Shown here: positions 24,983-33,279 of the stretch, in pieces | Layout: each line of letters opens with the position of its first letter | Position numbering within the stretch: the first letter of the stretch is position 1 | DNA from: Saccharopolyspora_C sp040643635 | Lineage (GTDB): Bacteria; Actinomycetota; Actinomycetes; Mycobacteriales; Pseudonocardiaceae | Direction of reading: 5' to 3' | Length of the DNA stretch: 64,000 nt | NCBI RefSeq assembly: GCF_040643635.1 | Contig: NZ_JBEYUS010000012.1 | Location: 1 to 64,000 of the forward strand | Translations under genes and position numbers: made by a program | The notes under the pieces: model-generated | Told to the model about the DNA's origin: nothing | What the model saw: the letters and a program-made list of their open reading frames with translations, nothing else | The model's database searches: none

Positions 24983-26002
24983 ATGACCGGTCCGAAGACC
25001 GACATCCGTTCCACGTCGCGCACAGCCGTCCGCAGCGAGCCCGCCCCACAGGTATCGCCCGAGCTCGCTGATCTCCTGCGAACCGGACCGTTCGAGGTGG
25101 CGCTGCGCGCGGCGATCCGCGCCAGCAGGCTGAGCCTGGAACGCATCCAGCACCGCCTCCAGACCCGCGGCACGCCGGTGAGCATCACCGCGCTGAGCTA
25201 CTGGCAATCCGGCCGCAGGCGGCCCGAACGCCCCGACTCGCTGCTCGCGCTGCAACAGCTGGAGAACGTGCTGGGCATCCCGGACGGCGCGCTGTCGGCC
25301 CTGCTCGGCCCGCCGCGACCACGGGGCCGCACCCGGCAGGCCGCGCACGACGCGCCGCCGCTGAGCGAGCTGTGGTCCGAGAACGAGTCCGCGGTGGAGC
25401 TGCTGACCAGGATCGACACCACGCACGACAGCAAGCTGACCCGGCTGTCGCAGCACGACGTGGTGCACATCGACGCCTACGGCGATCAGCGCATGGTGCG
25501 CGCCAGCAAGCTGGTGCGCGCCGAGGCGAACGGGGCGGACCGCTGGGTGGTGATGTTCGACGGCGCGTCGACCAGCCCGGTATCACCGACGATCCGGCCG
25601 CTGCGGTCCTGCCGCATCGGGCAGGTGCTCACCGACCACGCCCGGGACGTGATCGTGGCGGAGCTGCTGTTCGACCGGCCGCTCGAGCGCGGCGAGACGA
25701 TGCTGCTCGAGTACGAGATCTCGGACATGCCGACCGGCGCGAACGAGCCGGAGTACACGTTCTGCCGGTTGTTCCGGCTGCCGGTGCGGCAGTACGTGGT
25801 GGAGCTGGAGTTCGACCCGGCCTGCCCGCCCGACCACGTGGAGAGCTTCGTCGGCGATTCGGCCGCGAACGAGGTGGCACCGCCGAAGCCGTTGTCGCTG
25901 GACCGGCACGCCCGCACGCACGCGGTGACGCTGGACTTCGGCATGGGCGTGTTCGGCGTCCGCTGGCAACCGTCGCGCCGCGCCCTGCTCGACGGGCGCT
26001 GA
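24983..26002 (+). CDS. XRE-like helix-turn-helix regulator with uncharacterised C-terminal domain
   Basis: A 339-residue protein. Residues 32-105 form an HTH of the XRE/Cro type (LRAAIRASRLSLERIQHRLQ, ITALSYWQSGRRRPERPDSL, QQLENVLGIPDGALSALLG). The remaining 220 residues are a beta-rich domain that I cannot name (VVHIDAYGDQRMVRASKLVRAE, LLFDRPLERGETMLLEYEIS, FGVRWQPS). Its layout suggests a sensor or interaction domain. GAGGAG precedes the ATG. It has its own promoter region carrying one of three copies of an ACTTTAGT motif found in this window, and may autoregulate. Confidence 0.7.
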   Translation: MTGPKTDIRSTSRTAVRSEPAPQVSPELADLLRTGPFEVALRAAIRASRLSLERIQHRLQTRGTPVSITALSYWQSGRRRPERPDSLLALQQLENVLGIPDGALSALLGPPRPRGRTRQAAHDAPPLSELWSENESAVELLTRIDTTHDSKLTRLSQHDVVHIDAYGDQRMVRASKLVRAEANGADRWVVMFDGASTSPVSPTIRPLRSCRIGQVLTDHARDVIVAELLFDRPLERGETMLLEYEISDMPTGANEPEYTFCRLFRLPVRQYVVELEFDPACPPDHVESFVGDSAANEVAPPKPLSLDRHARTHAVTLDFGMGVFGVRWQPSRRALLDGR

Positions 26003-26621
26003 GCCTCCGCGCACCCCCGCTTCCCGACGGCCTCCGGTTCCACCGGGGGCCGTCGAAGCATGTACGGGCCCCGCCGGGGCAGCCCGGGACGGCTGTCGCG
26101 GCAGGCGCTGCGGGCCGAGCCGAGCCGCGGCACGGGCGGCCGCAGCGGACCGAGCCGACGGGCCGCGACGGGGCACGGGCAGCCGCGACGGGCGGCCTGG
26201 CTAACCCGAGCGGACGCCGAGCGTTCGGACGGGCGGCCGCACGGGCACGACTCCGCCGGACGGGTCGGCGACGGCAGCTCCCGGCGCCCGAACCGCGCCT
26301 GCCGGTGTTCGTGCCGCCGCAATCACCTGACTCGGTCACTCGTTCAGCGGATCAGCTTCCGACACTCAGAGTAGTCATCTTCCCTTCGAAATGAATCATC
26401 GACCAGGGATTTCAGCCAGGGGCAGGATTAGTTCACGCAGAAGAACTCAGTGCATCCGACCTACTTTAGTAGGTATTTCGACAACGATTTTCAGCGCCGG
26501 ATCGCGAGTCCGGAAATCACCGGGCCGAACCGGGAAACCACGAGTCCCCCGACCGCGGATTCACCGGCGGCGCCGATTCCGCCGAAGTTGGACCAGACCT
26601 CTGCCCCGAGGCGGCCCCGGC
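26003..26621. other. Long non-coding gap after the HTH protein
   Basis: The first part (26003-26330) is GC-rich with several open frames but no ribosome binding site. The second (26330-26590) is AT-rich and holds the palindrome ACCTACTTTAGTAGGT at 26459-26474. A 61-codon plus-strand frame from 26450 to 26635 runs across the motif and into the radical SAM gene; I do not accept it as coding. No terminator was found for either convergent gene. Confidence 0.45.
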
Positions 26622-27683
26622 TCACAACAGCGTGAGCTGATCGGCACCACCGCCTCCCCCGGCCGGCGCCGCACTCCCCGCCACCAGGCGGAACCCGTCG
26701 TCCGGCCGGTCGGTGCACATCCCGTGCCGCCGCTGCGCGGCCCGCACCCGCTCGACCACGCCGTCCCGGTAGGACTTCGGCGGATGGGCGCCGTGGCGGT
26801 ACAGCCGCTCGTACAGCGGCAGCAGATCGGGACGCCGCTCGCTCAACCAGGCGTGGTACCACTCCCGCGCGCCGGGGCGCAGGTGCAGCACCAGCGGCGT
26901 GATGCTCGTGGCGCCCGCCGCCACCAGCGCGGCGACCGTCTCCTCCAGCTGCTCCGGCGCGTCGCTGAGGCCCGGCAGGATCGGCGCCATCATCACCGAG
27001 CAGCCCACGCCCGCCTCGGTCAGCCTGCGCACCACGTCCAGTCGCCGCGCCGGCGCCGGAGCACCCGGTTCGACCTCCCGCCACACCCCCTCGTGCAGCG
27101 AGCCGAGGGACACCGCCACCGAGACCGGCGCGACCCGGGCCGCCTGCCGCAGCAGCTCCAGGTCCCGCAGGATCAACGTGCCCTTCGTCAGCACCGAGAA
27201 CGGGTTCGCCCGGTCCCGCAGCGCGGCGATGATCTCCGGCATCAGCCGGTACCGCCCCTCCGCGCGCTGGTACGGATCGGTGTTGGTGCCCATCGCGATC
27301 GGATCACCGGCCCAGCGCGGGTGGGCCAGCTCCCGCCGCACCAGGGCGCCCGCGTTCACCTTCACCACGATCTTGCTGTCGAAGTCACGACCCGAGTCGA
27401 GGTCCAGGTAGGTGTGCGTCCGGCGCGCGAAGCAGTACCGGCAGGCGTGCGAGCAGCCCCGGTACGGGTTGATCGTCCAGCGGAACGGCACACCGGACTC
27501 CCCCGGCACCCGGTTGATGATCGTCTTCGCCTGCACCTCGATCGCGATCGCCTCGTCCGTCCCCGCGGCCACCGGGCCCGGTCCCGGCTCCGCGAGCCCG
27601 GCCCGGCCGCCGCCGCGACCTTCGTCCAGGTCCAGCGGCAACCGCTGGTCCGCCCCCGCCGTTCGCTGCTTCTCCCACCGCAT
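26622..27683 (-). CDS. SOS-associated radical SAM protein (Rv2578c-like)
   Basis: A 353-residue radical SAM enzyme of the spore-photoproduct-lyase-like group. The cluster motif CSHACRYC (about residue 70) binds a 4Fe-4S, followed by the SAM-interacting MGTNTDPYQ block, VLTKGTLILRDLELL and SLGSLHEGVWREVEPGAPAPARRL. In M. tuberculosis the family member Rv2578c sits in the same neighbourhood and has a LexA box. Here a near-perfect LexA box lies nine bases before the ATG. A DNA-repair or nucleic-acid role is inferred from this regulation; the reaction is unknown. Confidence 0.85.
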   Translation of the reverse strand: MRWEKQRTAGADQRLPLDLDEGRGGGRAGLAEPGPGPVAAGTDEAIAIEVQAKTIINRVPGESGVPFRWTINPYRGCSHACRYCFARRTHTYLDLDSGRDFDSKIVVKVNAGALVRRELAHPRWAGDPIAMGTNTDPYQRAEGRYRLMPEIIAALRDRANPFSVLTKGTLILRDLELLRQAARVAPVSVAVSLGSLHEGVWREVEPGAPAPARRLDVVRRLTEAGVGCSVMMAPILPGLSDAPEQLEETVAALVAAGATSITPLVLHLRPGAREWYHAWLSERRPDLLPLYERLYRHGAHPPKSYRDGVVERVRAAQRRHGMCTDRPDDGFRLVAGSAAPAGGGGGADQLTLL

Positions 27684-27691
27684 GATTCGAG

Positions 27692-27707
27692 TCGAACACA
27701 CATTCGA
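27692..27707 (-). promoter_or_regulatory. LexA (SOS) box upstream of the radical SAM gene
   Basis: TCGAACACACATTCGA matches the actinobacterial/Bacillus-type SOS consensus TCGAAC-N4-GTTCGA at 11 of 12 defined positions. It lies between 9 and 24 bases upstream of the start codon, where LexA would block initiation. Confidence 0.82.
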
Positions 27708-27827
27708 TTCGGTGTCCAGGGGTCGCACCTCACTCGATCGAGCTGCATCCGACGGCCGGTGCGCTGCGGTGATCGTGCGACGGCGGAGAGTCGATGCGGC
27801 CCCGGCGCCACCCCATACGATTGGCGG

Positions 27828-29576
27828 GTGACCGACGTGCCTCCAGCAGGGTCTCCCGGCGGCGGAGAGCATCGCCGACCTCGCCCCGGCCGACCCCGGC
27901 CCCCGCGCCGCCCCGGACCGGAGGAAGGCGGACCGCCGCCCGGCCCCCGAGCCCAGCCCCCGCCCCGGGGAGAACCCGGCGAGCCGCGGACCGGACCGCA
28001 TCCCGCGCAACCGGGCCGCCCGGCCGATCCCGACGCGACCGGGCCCCGCGGCAGGCGGCGACGCCCGGACGAACCGAGCGGCGACACCGGCGGCCCCGAA
28101 CCGGGCAGGCGCAGGCGCAGCGAGGAGCCCGGCCCCCGCGAACCCGCGCCCGGCGGCGAACGCAGGCGCAGCGGCCCCGGCACTCCCGCGGATCCCGGGC
28201 GCCGCCGCGACCCGAGGCGGAACCCGGACGAGGGCCCCGGAGATCCCGGGCGCGCACGCGCACGTCGGCGTCCACCGGGCGACCGCACCGAGCGGACCGG
28301 GGCCCGCGCGGCGGCCGGACCGGACGACGGCACGCGCGCCGAGGCACCGCCCGCCGACCCCGGCCCGAGCACCGGCGCCACCGCCATCGGACACGGACAC
28401 GGACACGGACACGGACACGGACACGGACACGACGGTCCTCCCGCCTCCCGCACCGTCAAGCGCGTGCTCGCCGTCGCCCTGGTGCCGTTCGCGCTCGCCG
28501 CGATCATCGGCACCCTGCTGCTCTACCCGTTCGGCCACCAGCAGCGCACCGGCGCCGACCTGGGCCTCGGCCAGTACCCGGTGAACGGCGAGGTGGTGGC
28601 CTCCGCGGCGGGCGGCTGCGGTGACTCGGGCGGCTGCGTCACCCTCCAAGTGCGGATGTCGGACGGGCCGACCCCGGGCCGGACCATCGCCCAGGTGATG
28701 CCCGTCGAGCCCGGCACGCCGCGGTTCGCGGTCGGCGACCGGGTGGTGCTGTCGTACGCGGGCGCCAACCCGGAGGAGGAGTCGTCCTACCAGGTGGTGG
28801 ACTTCCAGCGGGGCAGTCCGCTGCTGGTGCTCGGCCTGGTGTTCGCGGTGGCGGTGCTGCTGCTGGGCCGCTGGCAGGGCCTGGCGGCGCTGGGCGCGCT
28901 GGTGCTGAGCTTCGTGGTGCTGATCGGGTTCGTGCTGCCCGCGATCCTGGCCGGGGAGAACCCGCTGCTGGTGTCCGTCGTCGGCTCCGGCTTGATCATG
29001 TTCGTGGTGCTGTACCTGACGCACGGGTTCTCCGCGCGCACCTCGACGGCGGTGCTCGGCACGCTGCTGAGCCTGGCGCTGATCGGCGGGCTCAGCGTGC
29101 TGTTCTCGGCGACGACGCAGCTGACCGGGCTCGACGACGACACCTCGACCCTCATCGCCGCGCTGGGCACGCCGATCGACGCGCGGGGGCTGCTGCTGGC
29201 GGGCATCGTGATCGGCGCGCTGGGCGTGCTCGACGACGTGACGGTCACCCAGACGAGCGCGGTGTGGGAGCTGCGGCGGGCCGATCCGACGATGGGCTGG
29301 CGGAAGCTCTACCAGGCGGGGCTGCGCATCGGGCGGGACCACGTGGCGTCGGCGGTGAACACGCTGGTGCTGGCGTACGCGGGTGCGTCGCTGCCGCTGC
29401 TGCTGGCGTACTCGCTGTCGGGCCGCGGCTTCGGCGAGGTCATCAGCACCCAGGCGGTCGCCCAGGAGGTGGTGCGCACCTTGGTGGGCAGCATCGGCCT
29501 GGTCGCCGCGGTGCCGATCACCACGCTGATCGCGGCGCTGGTCGCGTCCCGCGAAACGGGCGGGACCCGCGCGTAG
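27828..29576 (+). CDS. YibE/F-family membrane protein with long Pro/Arg-rich N-terminal tail
   Basis: A 582-residue protein. The C-terminal 380 residues are a YibE/F-like membrane domain with about seven transmembrane segments (start near VKRVLAVALVPFALAAIIGTLLLYPFG). An extracytoplasmic beta-rich part holds a Cys pair (GGCGDSGGC), and conserved GVLDDVTVTQTSAVWELRRADP follows. The first 190 residues are low-complexity Pro/Gly/Arg/Glu and end in seven GH repeats. The GTG at 27828 is a weak start; a later start cannot be excluded, but the tail keeps biased codon use. Function of the family is not settled. Confidence 0.78.
   Translation: MTDVPPAGSPGGGEHRRPRPGRPRPPRRPGPEEGGPPPGPRAQPPPRGEPGEPRTGPHPAQPGRPADPDATGPRGRRRRPDEPSGDTGGPEPGRRRRSEEPGPREPAPGGERRRSGPGTPADPGRRRDPRRNPDEGPGDPGRARARRRPPGDRTERTGARAAAGPDDGTRAEAPPADPGPSTGATAIGHGHGHGHGHGHGHDGPPASRTVKRVLAVALVPFALAAIIGTLLLYPFGHQQRTGADLGLGQYPVNGEVVASAAGGCGDSGGCVTLQVRMSDGPTPGRTIAQVMPVEPGTPRFAVGDRVVLSYAGANPEEESSYQVVDFQRGSPLLVLGLVFAVAVLLLGRWQGLAALGALVLSFVVLIGFVLPAILAGENPLLVSVVGSGLIMFVVLYLTHGFSARTSTAVLGTLLSLALIGGLSVLFSATTQLTGLDDDTSTLIAALGTPIDARGLLLAGIVIGALGVLDDVTVTQTSAVWELRRADPTMGWRKLYQAGLRIGRDHVASAVNTLVLAYAGASLPLLLAYSLSGRGFGEVISTQAVAQEVVRTLVGSIGLVAAVPITTLIAALVASRETGGTRA
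28389..28430 (+). repeat. Coding GGACAC microsatellite (seven Gly-His repeats)
   Basis: Seven perfect tandem copies of GGACAC encode (Gly-His)7 in the YibE/F protein just before its first transmembrane helix. The run is prone to copy-number change and could bind metal ions. Confidence 0.9.
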
Positions 29577-29580
29577 CACC

Positions 29581-29619
29581 CGGGTGCACGGCCCGCCCGG
29601 CGAGCGGGCCGCGCACCCG
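29581..29619. terminator. Bidirectional terminator
   Basis: CGGGTGCACGGCCCGC and GCGGGCCGCGCACCCG pair at 15 of 16 positions around a seven-base loop, between two convergent genes. Confidence 0.82.
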
Positions 29620-29620
29620 A

Positions 29621-30271
29621 TCAGTCGAGGGTGGTGACGAAACCGGCGACGGCCTGCGGGTTCAGCTTCTGCGCCATCCGCCCCTGCGGGGCCAGCGAGG
29701 CGAGCCGGTACAGCGGGCGGGCCGCCGCGCCGTCGCCCCTCGCTTCGGACTTCAGCTGGGCCACGACCAGTTCGGAGAGCACCAGCGCGTGCGTGTCCCC
29801 GATGGACGCCAACGCGTCGGCGATGCGCCGCAGCGCCAGCACGCCGAGCTCGCGCCCGCCGGTGCCCGCGTACATCGCCAGCGCCACCGACACGGCCTTG
29901 CCCTTCGGCGGTCCACCGACCAGCAGGCTCACCGTCCGCATCCCGCGCACGTCGGTGATCACCAGGTCGAGCCGGTCCGCCGTCCGCAGGTCCACCGTCC
30001 GGGTGCCCAACGCCCGCACCGAGACCGAGCCGCCGTGCAGCCAGGTCGTCTTGCGGGATTCGCTGAGCGCGAGCAGCAGCAGCGGCACCGCCACCACCGC
30101 CGTGCCCACCGCGAACCCGACCGGGCCCGCGACGAGCCCGACGATCCCGCCGAACGCGGCGGCCACCACCAGCGCGGCGATCACCACGTTGCGGGCGCGC
30201 TTGCGCACGGTGGCGCGGTCCAGCAGGTCCAGCCCGACGGTCTCGACGGGCGCGTCCGCGGGTTCGGTCAT
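29621..30271 (-). CDS. Actinobacterial membrane protein of unknown function
   Basis: A 216-residue protein with two adjacent transmembrane helices at about residues 28-68 (VVIAALVVAAAFGGIVGLVAG, FAVGTAVVAVPLLLLAL) and a cytoplasmic domain with VRALGTRTVDLRTADRLDLVITDVRG. The last 100 residues contain repeated short helices (LALMYAGTGGRELGVLALRRIADALA-like). It resembles conserved actinobacterial PH-like membrane proteins, but I cannot assign a family firmly. Its ATG overlaps the hisS stop (ATGA), so it is co-translated with hisS. Confidence 0.65.
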   Translation of the reverse strand: MTEPADAPVETVGLDLLDRATVRKRARNVVIAALVVAAAFGGIVGLVAGPVGFAVGTAVVAVPLLLLALSESRKTTWLHGGSVSVRALGTRTVDLRTADRLDLVITDVRGMRTVSLLVGGPPKGKAVSVALAMYAGTGGRELGVLALRRIADALASIGDTHALVLSELVVAQLKSEARGDGAAARPLYRLASLAPQGRMAQKLNPQAVAGFVTTLD

Positions 30272-31533
30272 AGCTCGGCCACGGCCGCGGCGACCTGGGT
30301 GACCAGCTCGTCCAGCGGCACCGCCCGCTGTTCGCCGGTGCCGAGGTCCTTGAGCTGCGCGCTGCCCGCTTCGACGTCGCGCTCGCCGAGCACCAGCGCG
30401 AACCGGGCGCCGGAGCGGTCGGCGGCCTTCATCGCACCCTTGAGTCCCTTGCCGCCGTAGGCGACGTCGGTGCGCACCCCGGCGTCGCGCAGGCCCGCCG
30501 CGACGGTGACGAGGCGCCGCTTCGCGGCCTCGCCCAGCGGCACGCAGTACACCTCGCACCGGGTCCGATCCCCGACCTCGATGCCCTCGGCCTGGCAGGC
30601 CAGCAGGGTGCGGTCCACGCCGAGGCCGAAGCCGATGCCGGACAGCTCCGCGCCGCCGAGCTCCGCCATCAGCCCGTCGTAGCGGCCACCGCCGCCGATG
30701 CCGGACTGGGCGCCGAGCCCGTCGTGCACGAACTCGAAGGTGGTCTTGGTGTAGTAGTCCAGGCCGCGCACCAGCCGCGGGTTCTCCACGAACGCGACGC
30801 CCAGGTCGGTCAGGTGCTGCTTGACCTGCTCGTAGTGCTCCTTCGACTCCGCCGACAGATGGTCCACCATCAGCGGGGCGTCGGCCACCAGCTCGCGCAC
30901 CTCGGGCCGCTTGTCGTCCAGCACCCGCAGCGGGTTCAGCTCGGCGCGCTGCCGGGTCGCCTCGTCCAGCGGCAGCCCGCCGAGGAATTCCTGCAGCTTC
31001 GCGCGGTAGTCCGGCCGGCAGGCGGCGTCGCCGAGGGAGCTGAGCTCGATGCGGTAGCCGGTGAGGCCGAGCCGCTTGTAGCCCTCGTCGGCGATGGCGA
31101 TCACCTCGGCGTCCAGCGCCGGGTCGTCCACGCCGATCGCCTCCACCCCGACCTGCTGCAGCTGCCGGTAGCGCCCGGCCTGCGGCCGCTCGTAGCGGAA
31201 GAACGCGCCGCTGTACTGCAGCTTCACCGGGAGCTGCCCGCGGTCGAGGCCGTGCTCGATGACCGAGCGGATCACGCCCGCGGTGCCCTCGGGGCGCAGC
31301 GTCACCGAGCGGCCGCCGCGGTCGGCGAAGGTGTACATCTCCTTGCTGACCACGTCGGTGGATTCGCCGACGCCGCGCGCGAACAGGGTGGTGTCCTCGA
31401 ACAGGGGCAGTTCGACGTAGCCGTACCCGGCGCGGCGGGCCGCGGCGGCGAGCGTGTCGCGCACGGCGAGGAACCCGGCGGATTCCGGCGGGTAGTACTC
31501 GGGAATGCCCTTGGGGGCGGTGAAGGTGCTCAT
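30268..31533 (-). CDS. hisS: Histidyl-tRNA synthetase
   Basis: Charges tRNA-His; a 421-residue class II enzyme. It has LFEDTTLFARGVGESTDVVSKEMYTF, LRPEGTAGVIRS (motif 2 loop with QYSGAFFRYERPQAGRYRQLQQVGVEAIG), RGLDYYTKTTFEF, the HisA signature GGGGRYDGL and motif 3 SGIGFGLGVDR. A C-terminal anticodon-binding domain is also present. The metallo-hydrolase gene lies 33 bp upstream on the same strand, the mycobacterial order (Rv2581c-Rv2580c). Confidence 0.97.
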   Translation of the reverse strand: MSTFTAPKGIPEYYPPESAGFLAVRDTLAAAARRAGYGYVELPLFEDTTLFARGVGESTDVVSKEMYTFADRGGRSVTLRPEGTAGVIRSVIEHGLDRGQLPVKLQYSGAFFRYERPQAGRYRQLQQVGVEAIGVDDPALDAEVIAIADEGYKRLGLTGYRIELSSLGDAACRPDYRAKLQEFLGGLPLDEATRQRAELNPLRVLDDKRPEVRELVADAPLMVDHLSAESKEHYEQVKQHLTDLGVAFVENPRLVRGLDYYTKTTFEFVHDGLGAQSGIGGGGRYDGLMAELGGAELSGIGFGLGVDRTLLACQAEGIEVGDRTRCEVYCVPLGEAAKRRLVTVAAGLRDAGVRTDVAYGGKGLKGAMKAADRSGARFALVLGERDVEAGSAQLKDLGTGEQRAVPLDELVTQVAAAVAEL

Positions 31534-31566
31534 CAGGGGTGCTTCGCTGTCCTCAAGCTGGGTGGG

Positions 31567-32244
31567 TCACCGGTCGGCGGGAGCCAGGTCCTGCAGGAAC
31601 GGGTTGCTCGCGCGCTCGCGGCCGATGGTGGTGGTGGGTCCGTGGCCGGGCAGGACGACCGTGTCGTCGACGAGCGGCAGGATGCGCGTGCGCAGCGTGT
31701 GCAGCATCGTCCCGTGGTCGCCGCCCGGCAGGTCGGTGCGTCCGATGGCGCCGGCGAACAGGGTGTCCCCGGCCAGCAGCAGCCGACCGCCCTCCTCCGT
31801 GCCGACGCCGAACAGCACCGACCCGCCGGTATGGCCGGGGCTGTGCGTGACGCCGAGTTCGAGCCCGGCGAGCTCCAGCACGTCGCCGTCGCCGAGGTCC
31901 CGGACGTCGCCGGGCGCGACCAGCGGCGGCAGCGCCTCGAACAGCTCGGCGCCCTGCGGGCCCATCGAGGCGGCGGGATCGGTGAGCATGTACCGGTCGG
32001 CCGGGTGGATCCAGGCGGGCACGTCGTGCGCGCGGCACACCTCGCCCGCGGAGAAGACGTGGTCGAAGTGCCCGTGGGTGAGCAGCACCGCCACCGGGTC
32101 GAGCCGGTGTTCGCGCAGCTGCTCCTCCAGCGCCTCGGTCGCCTCCTGGCCGGGGTCGACGATGACGCAGTCCGCGCCGTCGCCCGCGGCGAGCAGGTAG
32201 CAGTTCGCCTGCAGAGGTCCGGCGGGGAACCCGAGCACCAGCAC
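31567..32244 (-). CDS. Metallo-beta-lactamase-fold hydrolase, glyoxalase II-like
   Basis: A 225-residue zinc/iron hydrolase. THGHFDH is the metal-binding core (residues 56-62 or so), with further ligands in SPGHTGGS, LAGDTLF and LPGHGP. Length and pattern fit the glyoxalase II-like (GloB) branch, which cleaves thioesters such as S-lactoyl conjugates; the true thiol substrate in actinobacteria may be mycothiol-derived, which is inference. It is in an operon with hisS. Confidence 0.88.
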   Translation of the reverse strand: MLVLGFPAGPLQANCYLLAAGDGADCVIVDPGQEATEALEEQLREHRLDPVAVLLTHGHFDHVFSAGEVCRAHDVPAWIHPADRYMLTDPAASMGPQGAELFEALPPLVAPGDVRDLGDGDVLELAGLELGVTHSPGHTGGSVLFGVGTEEGGRLLLAGDTLFAGAIGRTDLPGGDHGTMLHTLRTRILPLVDDTVVLPGHGPTTTIGRERASNPFLQDLAPADR

Positions 32245-32415
32245 GCGTGCGCCTTTCGTCGTCCAACACGAGAGATCATCGACCGCCGCGGACGGGCGGG
32301 CCGTGGCCTGTTCAGCCTAGAACATCGTCCCGCACGGTCTGCCGGTTCCGTGGAACCGGGCGGCCCATAAACTCACGGTGTCCTGATCGTGTCGGAGCCC
32401 CCGGGGAGGGAGCAG

Positions 32416-33162
32416 GTGCCGAGCAACGAACAACGTCGCCAGAACGCCAAGCGCAAGCTCGAACGGCAGTTGGAGCAGCGTGCGGAGCAGGCGAAGCGAC
32501 GTCGGATGATGACTCTCGGCGCCACGGTGCTGGTGGTCATCCTGGCCGTGGCGGGCGTCGTGTACTTCATCAACAGCAGCGGTGAGTCGGAGGCGGCGGC
32601 ACCGAGCTGCGTCTACCAGCCGACCCCGGGTGAGCCCGCGGCGAAGCCGGTCGACCTCCCGGAGTCCCCTGGCGCGGATGCGCCGAAGACCCAGCAGGTG
32701 ACGCTGAGCACCGGCCAGGGCGCCATCCCGGTCACGCTGGACTACGCCAAGGCGCCGTGCGCGGCGAACAACTTCGCGCACCTCGCGCAGTCGAAGTACT
32801 TCGACGGCACCGACTGCCACCGGCTGACGACCACCGAAGGCCTGAAGGTCCTGCAGTGCGGTGACCCGACCGGCACCGGTTCCGGCGGTCCCGGCTACTC
32901 GTTCGCCGACGAGGTCGACTCCCAGCCGACGTACCCGCGGGGCACGCTGGCGATGGCGAACTCGGGGCCGAACACCAACGGCAGCCAGTTCTTCATCGTC
33001 TACGGCGACTCGCAGCTGCCGCCGAAGTACACGGTGTTCGGCACCGTCGGCGAGCCCGGCCTGCAGGTCGTGGACAAGGTCGCCGCCGCCGGTGACGACA
33101 CCGGTCAGGGCGACGGGAAGCCGAAGCTGCCGGTGCACATCGACACCGCGCAGGTCGCCTGA
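32416..33162 (+). CDS. ppiB: Membrane-anchored cyclophilin-type peptidyl-prolyl isomerase
   Basis: A 248-residue PPIase. A basic coiled region (NEQRRQNAKRKLERQLEQRAEQAKRRR) leads into one transmembrane helix at about 32-52, with the cyclophilin domain outside (FAHLAQSKYFDGTDCHRL, GTLAMANSGPNTNGSQFFIVYGD, YTVFGTV). GSQFFI and the Arg of HRL match the active site. The GTG at 32416 with GGGAGG six bases upstream was preferred to an in-frame GTG at 32389. M. tuberculosis Rv2582 is the counterpart, also next to rel. It has its own terminator. Confidence 0.92.
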   Translation: MPSNEQRRQNAKRKLERQLEQRAEQAKRRRMMTLGATVLVVILAVAGVVYFINSSGESEAAAPSCVYQPTPGEPAAKPVDLPESPGADAPKTQQVTLSTGQGAIPVTLDYAKAPCAANNFAHLAQSKYFDGTDCHRLTTTEGLKVLQCGDPTGTGSGGPGYSFADEVDSQPTYPRGTLAMANSGPNTNGSQFFIVYGDSQLPPKYTVFGTVGEPGLQVVDKVAAAGDDTGQGDGKPKLPVHIDTAQVA

Positions 33163-33181
33163 CCCGATCGCGACTCGGCCG

Positions 33182-33213
33182 AGGGCCGCGGGACCGGACG
33201 GTTCCGCGGCCCT
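33182..33213 (+). terminator. Terminator after the cyclophilin gene
   Basis: AGGGCCGCGG and CCGCGGCCCT form a 10-bp perfect stem extended by four weaker pairs, 20 bases after the stop and followed by TT. Confidence 0.75.
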
Positions 33214-33279
33214 TCGCCGTCCGGGGCCTATTCGGGTGCGTCCGGGAGGCCTAGGCTCGGACCGATCGGAGGTGCGCAG

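Noticed and set aside
26060..26374. 104-codon plus-strand frame after the HTH gene
   Set aside because: Arg/Ser-rich random-looking product, no ribosome binding site, and it ends in the AT-rich control region.
26450..26635. 61-codon plus-strand frame over the ACTTTAGT palindrome
   Set aside because: No ribosome site, overlaps the end of the radical SAM gene and shows no codon bias over its first part.
28389..28430. GGACAC repeats considered as a CRISPR-like or non-coding array
   Set aside because: Tandem, without spacers, in frame within the YibE/F gene and encoding Gly-His repeats.
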